From the NCBI RefSeq assembly GCF_001625365.1, contig NZ_LJJF01000001.1, positions 4,103,001 to 4,167,000 on the forward strand: a DNA stretch of 64,000 nt. Reading direction: 5' to 3'. The DNA comes from Streptomyces sp. MJM8645 (GTDB lineage: Bacteria; Actinomycetota; Actinomycetes; Streptomycetales; Streptomycetaceae). Both the position numbers and the translations under genes were made by a program. This document shows, piece by piece, positions 24,904 to 34,800 of the stretch. The notes beneath the pieces are model-generated. The model ran no database searches. It was not told where the DNA came from and worked only from the letters and a program-made list of their open reading frames with translations. The stretch's first letter is position 1. Every line of letters starts with the position of its first letter.

Positions 24904-25866
24904 TCAGATCAGCACGGTCCGCTTTCCGGTGACGGCGCTGATTCGCCGGGCGTCGCGGGTGAGATTGACCCGCTTGAGCCAGCGGTCGGTGCCGTCGAAG
25001 CGGCAGCGGAAGGACTCCCGGCCGTGCACCACCCGGAAGTTGTCGACGAAGACCAGGTCGCCGGGGGCGAGCGAGATCCGCTCCACGTGCTCGCCGAGGA
25101 CGGCCTGGACGGTCTCCACGGCTTCGGCGGCCGCGTCGTCGCCGGGCAGCGGGCGCATGAAGTCGATGTCGAAGCGCAGGTAGGGGGTGTTCGGGGGGCC
25201 GAACAGCACGGCGCCGAGCTGCGAGCCGTCGCCGGCGCTGTCGGGCAGCGAGCCGAGGTTGTGGGAGTCGTCCGGGAGGAACAGGAAGCGCTCCTGGAAC
25301 AGCACCTCGCGGACGTCCTGAGGCAGGTCGAGCGCCTCGGCGCGGACGTAGGTGGTGCCCACCTGGGTGGGGTTGCGCAGGCACAGCAGGGCCACGTAGT
25401 CGCTGCGGCAGGGGTGGAAGACGTCCTCGGTGTGGAAGTTGAGCTCCCTGGTGCTGCTGGCGCTGGTCAGCGAGTTGTCGTCCTCGGGGGTGGGGCAGAC
25501 GTCGTGGACCAGCCGGCCGGCCTGTTGGCTGGTCCAGCCGAACGGCTCGGCGAGTCCGGCGCCGACCAGGGCCAGCACGCCCTCCTCGTGCCAGCCCGCG
25601 CCGAGCTTGGCGGCCGGCTCCCAGCCGAGCGGGGTGGGCTCCAGATCGGCCCGGACCGGCAGGTTGGAGACCACGGTGATGGCCTCCCCGCCGGTCCGCG
25701 TCGCGGCGAGGAAGGTCCGCAGCCGCTCGGGCAGCCGCTGGGCGGCGCCGGTGGCGGCCGCGGACATCCGCGAGGGGTCCTGGTCGCCGTTCAGCGACTC
25801 CAGGAATTCATCGGCGAGAACCGCGATCTCGTCGCGCTCTTCATCGTGCAACCGCAGCGTGGACAC
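24904..25866 (-). CDS. VioC/MppO/AsnO-class Fe(II)/2-oxoglutarate amino-acid beta-hydroxylase
   Basis: A 320-residue oxygenase starting at GTG 25866. The metal triad is H145-x-E147 (LNFHTEDVFHP) and H281 (RVVHGRESF); Arg295 in DGTDRWLKR binds 2-oxoglutarate. The HTED form and the following YVALLCLRNP are characteristic of the clavaminate-synthase-like group that includes VioC (L-Arg), MppO (enduracididine) and AsnO (L-Asn), which hydroxylate free amino acids before NRPS loading. HTED is nearer the Arg/enduracididine members from memory; AsnO has HNEN. NRPS module 5 has an Arg-like specificity code, so beta-hydroxy-Arg or a relative is a reasonable prediction. It follows the MbtH gene by 43 bp on the same strand and shares its transcript. 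Confidence 0.82.
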   Translation of the reverse strand: MSTLRLHDEERDEIAVLADEFLESLNGDQDPSRMSAAATGAAQRLPERLRTFLAATRTGGEAITVVSNLPVRADLEPTPLGWEPAAKLGAGWHEEGVLALVGAGLAEPFGWTSQQAGRLVHDVCPTPEDDNSLTSASSTRELNFHTEDVFHPCRSDYVALLCLRNPTQVGTTYVRAEALDLPQDVREVLFQERFLFLPDDSHNLGSLPDSAGDGSQLGAVLFGPPNTPYLRFDIDFMRPLPGDDAAAEAVETVQAVLGEHVERISLAPGDLVFVDNFRVVHGRESFRCRFDGTDRWLKRVNLTRDARRISAVTGKRTVLI

Positions 25867-25909
25867 CGCTTTCCTTTCTTTCGCGTCGGTGCGCCCTGGG
25901 GATTTCCGG

Positions 25910-26107
25910 TCAGGACGCGATGGAGCGTGGGCGGAGGTCGTTCCAGTTGCTCTCGACGTAATTCAGACATTCCTCCCTGGAGTCGGGTCCGTACGTCGAC
26001 GACCAACCGTCTGGAACGTCGAGGAAATCCGGCCAGAGGCTGTGCTGGTTCGCCTGGTTGACCAAAACCCGGAAGGTGCCGTCGGCGTTCTCGAACGGGT
26101 TGCCCAT
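25910..26107 (-). CDS. MbtH-family protein (cyclopeptide cluster)
   Basis: A 65-residue chaperone-like partner that binds NRPS adenylation domains and is often needed for their folding or activity. The family signature is complete: MGNPFENADGTFRVLVN, NQANQHSLWPDF, VPDGW, and the final NWNDLRPRS with the conserved Trp residues. The start is ATG 26107, with GGGAGAG 4 bp upstream. It is the first gene of a minus-strand operon with the VioC-like oxygenase, divergent from the methyltransferase/cyclase/NRPS genes. A second, different MbtH lies at 63547. Confidence 0.95.
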   Translation of the reverse strand: MGNPFENADGTFRVLVNQANQHSLWPDFLDVPDGWSSTYGPDSREECLNYVESNWNDLRPRSIAS

Positions 26108-26361
26108 TCGTCTCTCCCTGAACTGGTGGGGCTGGCACTGGCACCGCTCATGCTGGGAATCGGTTCGGCGTGCTGACAAGCTCGTTAAGCCAGGCCTTAA
26201 ATCAGAAAACGGACCCTTCGGCTTCGCTTCGCCGAATGCCTGTGGCGGGCCGGTATATCGCGCTGACCTGCGGTTATCGTGCCCTGCTTAAGGAGCTGGA
26301 GCCTGCTGTTGGTTCCGGTCGAAACTGATGGCACCTGCCGGAAACCGAACAGGAGGCATCC
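26108..26361. promoter_or_regulatory. Divergent promoter region between MbtH and the MppJ-like gene
   Basis: These 254 bp must drive the minus-strand MbtH/oxygenase operon and the plus-strand biosynthetic operon. Visible elements are TTAAG-N6-CTTAA (26185-26200), a stem-loop TTCGGC/GCCGAA (26217-26236) and the AT-rich hexamer TATATC (about 26254-26259) as a possible plus-strand -10. It is less GC-rich than its surroundings. I could not define a convincing -35/-10 pair on either strand. Confidence 0.5.
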
Positions 26362-27369
26362 ATGTCGATCACTGAAGTGGCGATACCCGGGGCAAAACTG
26401 ACATCGGCCGACATCTACAACTCGGCGGTGGCATCCTGGGCAATTGCCGCAGCCTGGGAGGTGGGAGCGCTCGACGAACTGGACGGCGCCGCCTCTCTGG
26501 ATGCGGAGGAACTGGCGGAAAAGCTCGGGCTGGACCCGGTCGCGTCCCGCGGGATGTTCCAGGCGCTCGCCTCGGTCGGGGTCGTCACCCGCGATGGCGG
26601 CACCGTCAGCCCCGGCCCGATCTTCGACGAGGTGAACACCTACCGGTCGTACTTCCACTGGCTCAGCCGGGGCTGCTCCGGTCTTTATACCGAAATGCCC
26701 TCGGTGCTCCGAAAAGAGAACCGGGTCGGTTCCTTCCACCACCGTGACGGCGCGGCCATCGGCTACGCCTGCCGCGAGCTGTCCTCGTTCTCGTTCGACC
26801 CGGCGTTCTGGGCCGCGATGGATCGGCTGCCGTTCGACTTCAAGGTCGCCGCCGACCTCGGCTGCGGCAGCGGCGAGCGGCTCATCCAGCTCGCCAACCG
26901 CTACCCCGGCACCCGCGGGCTCGGCCTCGACATCGGCCTCCCGGCCGTCGAGATGACCACCCGTGAGGTGGCCAGGGCCGGCCTGTCCGACCGCATCACC
27001 GCTCTCCAGGCGGACGCCCGCGACCTGGCCCCGCACCCCGTCTTCGCGGAGGTCGAGCTGCTCACCTGCTTCATGATGGGCCACGACTTCTGGCCCCGCG
27101 AGAACGCCGTCAAGTCGATGCGCACCCTGCGCGAGCGGTTCCCCAACGTGCGCCGCTTCCTGCTGGGCGACACCACCCGCACGGTCGGCTACCCGGACCG
27201 CGGGATCCCGCTGTTCAACCTCGGCTTCGAGTCCGCCCACGACCTGATGGGGGTGTACGTGCCCACCCTGGACGAGTGGTACGGGGTCTTCGAGGAGACC
27301 GGCTGGAAGCTGGCCGGCGAGCAGCGGATCGAGTCGCCCGCCGCCTCCGTCGTCTTCGAGTTGGAGTGA
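26362..27369 (+). CDS. MppJ-like phenylpyruvate C3-methyltransferase (beta-methyl-Phe)
   Basis: A 335-residue class I methyltransferase with an N-terminal winged-helix dimerisation domain (about 15-100) and an AdoMet domain with motif ADLGCGSGERLIQLA (164-178). It matches, from memory, MppJ of mannopeptimycin biosynthesis over its whole length: CREL, DPAFWAAMD, LLTCFMMGHDFWPREN, RRFLLGDTTRTVG, HDLMGVY, PTLDEWYGVFEETGW. MppJ methylates the beta-carbon of phenylpyruvate with help of a bound iron; H241 (MMGHDFW) and H293 (SAHDLMG) lie where its iron-ligating histidines are expected. The product, after transamination, is beta-methylphenylalanine. NRPS A1 has a Phe-like code. The gene opens the plus-strand operon, 10 bp before the cyclase gene. 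A plain O-methyltransferase is the alternative, less likely given these motifs. Confidence 0.85.
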   Translation: MSITEVAIPGAKLTSADIYNSAVASWAIAAAWEVGALDELDGAASLDAEELAEKLGLDPVASRGMFQALASVGVVTRDGGTVSPGPIFDEVNTYRSYFHWLSRGCSGLYTEMPSVLRKENRVGSFHHRDGAAIGYACRELSSFSFDPAFWAAMDRLPFDFKVAADLGCGSGERLIQLANRYPGTRGLGLDIGLPAVEMTTREVARAGLSDRITALQADARDLAPHPVFAEVELLTCFMMGHDFWPRENAVKSMRTLRERFPNVRRFLLGDTTRTVGYPDRGIPLFNLGFESAHDLMGVYVPTLDEWYGVFEETGWKLAGEQRIESPAASVVFELE

Positions 27370-27379
27370 CCCCGACACC

Positions 27380-28753
27380 ATGACGACCACCTCGGCAACC
27401 CCCACCAGGAGCGTCGACCCGGCCAGCGCCGGCGGGCTCGGCCGGCTGCTGCATCGACTGATCCGCCGGCACACCGTCCCCGGAGCCCAACTCGCCATCC
27501 TGCACCGGGGCGTGACCTCGGTGGTGGTGGCCGGGGAGGAGCGCCACGACAGCGGCCGGCCGGTCGTCGCGGAGTCCCGGTTCCCGGTCGGCTCGCTCAC
27601 CAAGCCGTTCACCGCCGCGCTGCTGACGACCCTGGCGGGTGAGGGCGAGGTGGACCCGGACGCCCCGCTCGGCGAGCAGTTCCGCGAGTTCGCGGCGCTG
27701 CCCGGGGCGCTCGGAAGCGAACTGACGCTGCGGCACCTGCTCACCCACACCGGCGGACTGCCCGGGAGTCACCCCGCCGAGCAACCGCCGGCCGACCGCG
27801 ACCAGTACCTCAGGGAGGCCGCGGCGACCGTGGTCTGCCCGCCGGGCACGGCCTTCTCCTACTCCAACGTCGGGCTGGTGGCGGCCGGCCGAGTCGCCGA
27901 ACTGGCCCTCGGCATGCCGTGGGAGGAGGCCGTCACCTCGGTCCTGCTGCGTCCGCTCGGCATCCGAGCGGCCTTCGTCACCGGTTCGGGCGCCGCCGCC
28001 GGGCACGTCCCCGGGCACGCCGCGCAGCCGGCGTACGGTACCGCCCGCCCGGTGGCCCAGCTGCTGCCGCCGGTGGAGGCGCCGGCCGGCGCGCTCGCGC
28101 TCGCCGCCGCGGACCTGCTGCGGTTCGGCACCCTGCTCGCGGACGAACCGGTGCGCCCGCGCGGGCCGCTGCTGCCGCCGCCCCGGGTCACCGAGGCGAT
28201 GCGCCGGATCGAGCCGAACACCGACGCGTTCGGCCTGGCCGACGCCTGGGGCCTCGGCCTCGCGCACCACCTGGCCCCGGACGGCCGGACCTGGGTCGGT
28301 CACGACGGCACCGGCGACGGCACCTCCTGCCACCTGCGGGTCGACCCGCAGGAGGGCACGGTCGTCGCGCTGACCACCAACGCGGGCACCGGACTCGCGC
28401 TCTGGGACGACCTGCTGGCCGAACTGGGCGAGGCCGGGATCGAGGTCGGCAGTCACCCGTTCACCCGGCTGCGCGGCGACGCGCCGCCGGCCCCCGAGCA
28501 CCTCCTCGCCGACTGCGCGGGGACCTACCGCAACGGCGCCACCGAGTACCGCCTGGTCCGTGACCCGGACGGCCTGCGGCTCGACCAGGGAGGCCGACCG
28601 TTCGCCCGGCTCGCCGTCCGGTCGGACCTGGCGTTCTCGGTCGTCGAGCTGACCACCGAGCGGACCGGCTACACCGGCCGCTTCCACCGGGACCCGGACA
28701 CCGGGCGGATCGACCGCATGCAGGTCGGCGGGCGCCTGGCGGCCCGGTGGTGA
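27380..28753 (+). CDS. PBP-type thioesterase: trans-acting peptide macrocyclase (SurE/MppK/Ulm16-like)
   Basis: A 457-residue serine hydrolase of the class C beta-lactamase/penicillin-binding fold. Catalytic motifs: S72-L-T-K75 (GSLTKPF), Y161-S-N163 (FSYSNVG) and H308-D-G (WVGHDGTGDG). The C-terminal 110 residues look like the lipocalin-like domain of SurE-type enzymes. No signal peptide is present, so it is cytosolic, unlike true penicillin-binding proteins. SurE and relatives release and cyclise peptides from NRPSs that end in an E domain and lack a TE, joining a D-residue C-terminus to the N-terminus. That is the situation here: the second NRPS ends in an E domain, and the first has no C-starter domain. 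The gene lies in the same operon immediately before the NRPS genes. An ordinary esterase or resistance beta-lactamase is the alternative. Confidence 0.85.
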   Translation: MTTTSATPTRSVDPASAGGLGRLLHRLIRRHTVPGAQLAILHRGVTSVVVAGEERHDSGRPVVAESRFPVGSLTKPFTAALLTTLAGEGEVDPDAPLGEQFREFAALPGALGSELTLRHLLTHTGGLPGSHPAEQPPADRDQYLREAAATVVCPPGTAFSYSNVGLVAAGRVAELALGMPWEEAVTSVLLRPLGIRAAFVTGSGAAAGHVPGHAAQPAYGTARPVAQLLPPVEAPAGALALAAADLLRFGTLLADEPVRPRGPLLPPPRVTEAMRRIEPNTDAFGLADAWGLGLAHHLAPDGRTWVGHDGTGDGTSCHLRVDPQEGTVVALTTNAGTGLALWDDLLAELGEAGIEVGSHPFTRLRGDAPPAPEHLLADCAGTYRNGATEYRLVRDPDGLRLDQGGRPFARLAVRSDLAFSVVELTTERTGYTGRFHRDPDTGRIDRMQVGGRLAARW

Positions 28754-28784
28754 GCGGCGGTACACGGCAGTAACCAGCGTGTTC

Positions 28785-28811
28785 CGGACTCCCGCGACCC
28801 GCGGGAGTCCG
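28785..28811 (+). terminator. 12-bp hairpin in the leader of the first NRPS gene
   Basis: CGGACTCCCGCG (28785-28796) and CGCGGGAGTCCG (28800-28811) form a perfect stem with a 3-nt loop, midway between the cyclase stop and the NRPS start, with no T-tract. It could attenuate read-through from the methyltransferase-cyclase genes into the NRPS genes or stabilise processed ends. The NRPS start has GGCAGGAGA upstream. Confidence 0.6.
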
Positions 28812-28877
28812 AAGCCGTCGTCGGACCGGACGGCCGGCTGAACGGGCAGAGCAGACCGAAGGGCAGGAGACACAACC

Positions 28878-31800
28878 ATGTCGCACGAGGCGGCTTCCCC
28901 GGACGCACGGCTCATCACTGGCACCGACCCGGCGTCGGCGGAGGCGGCAGGGTGGCACGCGGGACCGCCGGCGCCCGCCGCCGGCACCCTGCCCGAGCTG
29001 CTGCGCCGGCAGGTCGAGCGGGCCCCGAGGGCGCCCGCCCTGGTGTCCGGGGCCGGCACCCTCTCGTACGCCGAGCTGGACAGCCGGACCAACCGGCTGG
29101 CGCACCTGCTGATCGACCGGGGCGTCGGCCCCGGCAGCATCGTGGCGCTCGGCATGGCCCGCGGCGCGGATCTCGTGCTGGCGGCCATCGCCACCACCAA
29201 GGCCGGTGCCGCCTACCTGCCGGTCGATCCGGCCTACCCGGCCGAACGGGTCGCCTACGTCCTCGCCGACGCCTCGCCGCGGCTGCTGCTCACCAACGGC
29301 GCCGGTTCGGTCCGGGCCGCCGACGGCCCGCCGACCGTGCTGGACCTCGCCGACCCGGCCGTTGCCGAGGCGCTGGCGGGCTGCCCGGACACCGACCCGG
29401 CCGCGGCCGGGAAGGTCGGGCCGGGACACCCACTGGACGCCGCGTACGTCATCTACACCTCCGGGTCCACCGGGCGCCCCAAGGGCGTGGCCGTGCCCCA
29501 CCACGGCCTCGCCGCCCTCACCGCCCAGCACGTCGCCCAGCTGGCGGCCGGCCCCGGTTCCCGGGTGCTGCAGTTCGCCAGCCCCAGTTTCGACGCCTCG
29601 GTGTTCGAACTCTCCATGGCGCTGCTCACCGGCGGCACGCTGGTCCTGGCCGACGCCGCGCGGCTGGTACCCGGTCCGGCCTTCGGCGACCTGCTGGCCG
29701 AACTGCGGATCACCCACGTCACCCTGCCGCCGGCGGTGCTCGCCACCCTGCCGGACGGGGCGGTCCCGGCCGGCGTCACCGTCGTCACGGCCGGCGAGGC
29801 CTGCTCCGCCGCGGTCGCGGCCCGCTGGGCGCCCGGCCGGCTGATGGTCAACGGGTACGGGCCGACCGAGTCCACCGTCTGCGCCACCATGAGCGACCCG
29901 ATCCCCGGGGACGGCACCGCCCCCGACATCGGACGCCCGGTGACCGGCACCCGGGTGCACGTTCTCGACGAGCGGCTGCGGCCGGTCGCCCCCGGCGCCG
30001 TCGGCGAGCTGTACGTGGCCGGAGACGGGCTGGCGCTCGGCTACCTGGGCCGCCCCGGTCTGACCGCCGAGCGCTTCGTCGCCGACCCGTACGGACCGGC
30101 CGGCGGCCGCCTCTACCGCACCGGCGACCTCGCCGAGTGGACCGCGGACGGCGTGCTGCGCTACCGCGGCCGGACCGACGACCAGGTCAAGATCCGGGGC
30201 TTCCGGGTCGAGCTGGGCGAGGTCGAGGCCGCCGTGCTGACCCACCCGGCCGTCGCCGAGGCCGCCGCCGGAGCACCCGAGGACGAGCGCGGCCACCGCC
30301 GACTGGTCGTCCACGTTCGCGCGGAGGCGGGCCTGGCCGCGCCCACCCGGGCCGAGCTCGCCGCACACCTGCGCCGCACCCTGCCCGAGCACCTGCTGCC
30401 CTCCGCGGTGGTCCCGGTCGGGCACTTCCCGCTCAACCCCTCCGGAAAGGTGGACCGCGCCAAGCTGCCCGCGCCGGACCGGACCGGCCGCGGGGTCGCC
30501 CACGTGCCGGCGGACGGCCCGGTCGAGGAGGCTGTGGTCCGGATCTGGGAGGAGGCCCTCGGCACCACCGGTGTCGGGACCACCGACGACTTCTTCGACC
30601 TCGGCGGCGACTCGCTGCTGGGCGCCCGCGTCCTGGCCCGGCTGAAGGCGGAGTTCGGCACCGCGCCGAGTCTGCGCGAGCTGTTCGCCGCGCCGACCGC
30701 GGGCGCGGTCGCCGCCCTGGTCGGACCGGCCGGGCACACCCCCGCCCCGGTCCGGGCCGTCGCGCGCGACGGCGCGCCGGGTGGTCACGGCGGCACCGTG
30801 CCGATGTCCTTCGCCCAGGAGAGCCTCTGGTTCCTCCACGATGCCGCCCCGGCCCTGGCCGGGTACGGCGCCGCGGCCGGCATCGAGCTGACCGGCGAAC
30901 TGGACGACGAGGCGCTGCGCGCCGCCTTGGGCGCGGTGCTCGCCCGGCACGAGGTGCTCCGCACCACCTTCCGGGCCGGCGAGCACGGCGGCGTGCAGGT
31001 GGTGCACGAGCCCGGCGAGCCCGCGCTCGACGTGGTCGACCTCACCGCGCTGTCGGCCGGGAAGGCGGCGGACGAGCACGAGCGACTGCTCGCCGAGGCC
31101 ACGGCCCGTCCGTTCGACCTGGTGGCCGGGCCGCTGCTGCGCACCCTGCTGATCCATCTGCCCGGGCAGCGGCACGTGCTGGTGCTGGACCAGCACCACA
31201 TCGTCACCGACGGCTGGTCCACCCGCGCCCTGCTCCGGGAGCTCTTCGAGCTCTACGGCCGGGCCGTGCGCGGGCCGCTCGGCCCGGTGGCGCCGGCGCC
31301 CGACCAGTTCGCCCGCCACGCCGCCGACCAGCGCGACCGGGCCCGGGCCGGCGCCTGGGACGCCGACATCGCGTACTGGCGCGAGCGGCTCGCCGACCTG
31401 CCGCCGCTCGACCTGCCCGCTGACCGGCCGCGCTCGGCGGCCCGCACCGGCGCCGGCGCCCTGCACCGGTTCCGCGTCCCGGCCGAGCTGGCCGCCAGGC
31501 TGCGCGCCCTGTCCCGGGCCCGTCGGGCCACCGTCTTCATGACGCTGACCGCCGCCGTGCACGTCCTGCTGGCCCGGCACAGCGGCCAGCGCGACTTCGC
31601 CCTCGGCATCGCCACCGCCGGCCGCCGCGACGGCGTGGACGACGACACCCAGGGCTTCTTCGCCAACCTGGTGCCGCTGCGCACCGCGCTCGACCCCGCC
31701 CGGCCGTTCGGTGAACTCGTCGACGCCGTGAGGGAGTCCACCCTGGTTGCGGTCGAGCACGGCGAGGTGCCGTTCGACCGGCTGGTCGAGGCGCTGCGTC

Positions 31801-34800
31801 CGGTCCGCGAACCGGGCCGGATGCCGCTGGTGCAGACCGCCGTCACCTACCAGGAACCGCTGCTGCGCCCCGGGGCGGCGGCCGCCGGGCTCCACCTGGC
31901 CGAGGCCGAACTCCCGCGATCCTCCTCGCGGTTCGACCTGCTCTTCGAGTTCTGGAACCACGGCGACACGCTCGGCGCCGGCATCGAGTACAGCACCGAC
32001 CTGTTCACCGCTGCCACGGTCGCCCGGCTGGCGGACCACCTGCTCGGCCTGCTCCGGTCGGCCGTCGCCGGCGCCGACACGCCCGCCGGGGAGCTCGCCC
32101 TGGTCGGCGCGCAGGACGCCGGGGCCCGGCGGGCCCGGGCCGACTGGCACGACACCGAGGTCACCTACCCGCGCGAGGCCCGGGTCCACGAGCTGTTCGA
32201 GCGCGTCGCCCGGCTCCGCCCGGAGGCCGTCGCCCTGGTGCACGAGGAGACCGTCGTCCGCTACGGCGAGCTCAACACCCAGGCCAACCGGCTGGCCCGC
32301 CGACTGGCAGCCGCCGGGGTCGGGCGCGGCACGCTCGTCCCGGTCTGCGCCCGGCGCTCGCCCGGGATGGTCGTCGGGCTGCTGGCGGTGCTCAAGGCCG
32401 GCGGCGCCTACGCGCTGCTCGACACCGGCCTGCCGGTCGAGCGGCTGCGGCTGATGATCGAGGACCTGGCCGCGCCGGTCGCGCTCGTCGGGGCCGACGC
32501 CGAGGCGACCGTCCGGGCGGCCTGGCCCGCCGCGGGCGACCCGGTCCTGCTGTCGCTCACCGACCCGGCCACCGACGCCGAGGACGGCTTTGACCCGGCC
32601 GTCCCGGGCAGCGCCGAGGACCCGGCGACGGTGATGTTCACCTCCGGCTCCACCGGTCGGCCCAAGGGCGTGCTGGCGGCCCACCGCGCCACCGTGCGCA
32701 CCTTCGTCGGCACCGACTACGCCCGGTTCGGGCCGGACGAGGTGGTCCTGCAGACGGCGCCGATCTCCTGGGACGCGTTCTCCCTGGAGCTGTTCGGCGC
32801 GCTGCTGCACGGCGCCCGCTGCGTCCTCCAGCCGGCCCCCACGCCCGAGCCGGAGGCGATCGCCGAGCTCGTCGAGCGGCACGGCGTCACCACCCTGTGG
32901 CTGTCCTCCAGCCTGTTCAACGTGATGGTCGAGGAGTACCCGGGCATCTTCGGGACGCTCCGCCAGGTGCTGACCGGCGGCGAGGCGGTCTCGGTCGAGC
33001 ACGTCGGCCGGGTGCTGCGCCGCCACCCCGGGCTGCGCCTGGTCAACGGCTACGGACCGGTGGAGTCCATGGTGTTCGCCACCACCCACCGGATCACCGA
33101 GCGGGACCTGGAGCGGGCCTCGGTGCCGATCGGCCGCCCGCTGGCCAACACCCGGGTCCACCTGCTGGACCAGGACGGACGGCCGGTGGCGGACGGCGTG
33201 CCCGGCGAGCTGTACCTGGCCGGCGACGGCCTGGCGATCGGCTACCTCGGCCGGCCCGAGCTGACCGCCGAGCGGTTCGGCCCCGCGGTCTTCGACCCGG
33301 CCGAGCGGCTCTACCGCACCGGCGACCTGGCCCGGATGCTGCCCGAGGGCGTGCTGGAGTTCCTCGGCCGGGCCGACGACCAGGTCAAGGTGCGCGGCTT
33401 CCGGATCGAGCCCGGCGAGATCGTCGCCGCCCTGCTGCGGCTGCCGGAGCTGGCCGACGCCGCCGTCCTGGCACTGCCGGACGGCGCGGGCTCCAAGCGC
33501 CTGGTCGGCTACCTGGTGCCCCGGGACGCCGAGCAGCGCCCGGACACCGCCGGGGTGCGCGCCGCACTGGCGGAGCACCTGCCCTCGTACATGGTGCCGT
33601 CCGCCTTCGTCACGCTGCCGGCGCTGCCGCTGAACGCCGCCGGGAAGCTCGACCGGGCCGCCCTGCCGGTGCCCGAGGCCGACGCCGGGCGGGCCTACCT
33701 GGCGCCGCGCGACGAGAAGGAGCGGCTGCTCGCGCAGACCTGGGCCCGGCTGCTCGGCGTGGAACAGGTCGGCGTCGAGGACAACTTCTTCGAGCTGGGC
33801 GGGGACTCCATCCTCACCATGCGGGTCGCCGCCCGGGCCCGCGCCGAGGGGCTCTCCCTGCGCTCCGGCGACGTGATGCGGCATCAGAGCGTCGCCGCGC
33901 TGGCCGCCGTGGCGGTCTGGGCCCGGGACGAGGCGCCCGCCGCCGAACAGGGCCCGGTCGAGGGCGAGCTGCCGCTCACCCCGATCCAGCGCTGGTTCCA
34001 CGGCACCGACCCGGCCCGGCCCGGGCACTTCGACCAGACCGTCCGGGTCGAACTGGCCCCCGGAGTCGACCAGTCGGCCCTGGAGCGGGCGCTGCGCGCC
34101 CTGTTCGCGCAGCACGACGCGCTGCGGCTGCGCTTCACCGGGACCGTCGGCCACCACGCGCCCGGCCAGGTCGGCCCCCTGCTGCACGTCGTCGACCTGG
34201 CCGGCCTGCCGGTCGACGAGCAGGACCGCCGGATCGACGACGTGGCCGAGCGGGCCGAGGAGTTCGACCTCGCCGAGGGCCCGCTGTTCGGCGCCACCCT
34301 GCTGCGCGGCGACACCGAGCGGCCGGACGTGCTGGTGCTGGCGGCCCACCACCTGGTGGTCGACGGCGTCTCCTGGCGCATCCTGCTGGAGGACCTCGCC
34401 GACGCCTACCGGCAGGCCGCGGTCGGCCGGGAGGTGCGGCTCGGCGCCAAGACCACCTCGTTCCGGGCCTGGGCGCTCGACCTCGAAGCCCGCACCGCCG
34501 CCGGCGAGTTCGAGCCCGAGCGGGCGTACTGGGACGGCGTGCCGGACCGGGCGACGCCCCGGCTGCCGCGCGACCGGGCAGGTGCCAACACCGCGGCTTC
34601 GACCCGCACGCTGACCGTCCGGCTGACCGCCGCCGAGACGGACGCGGTGCTCCGGGAGCTCCCGGCCCGCTACCGGGGCGGCCCGGACGACGTCCTGCTG
34701 AGCGCGCTCGGCACCGCACTGGCCGCCTGGACCGGCCTGCCGAAGGTGCTGGTGGACCTGGAGGGCCACGGCCGGGCCGAGCGGGACGGCACCGACCTGT

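Noticed and set aside
27380..28753. A resistance beta-lactamase or true penicillin-binding protein
   Set aside because: There is no signal peptide or membrane anchor, and the gene sits in the biosynthetic operon ahead of an NRPS that lacks a TE. Kept only as an alternative.
28878..30480. Module 1 as a lipoinitiation module taking the polyene from the neighbouring PKS
   Set aside because: The synthetase starts directly with an A domain; there is no C-starter domain, and the PBP-type cyclase needs a free N-terminus.
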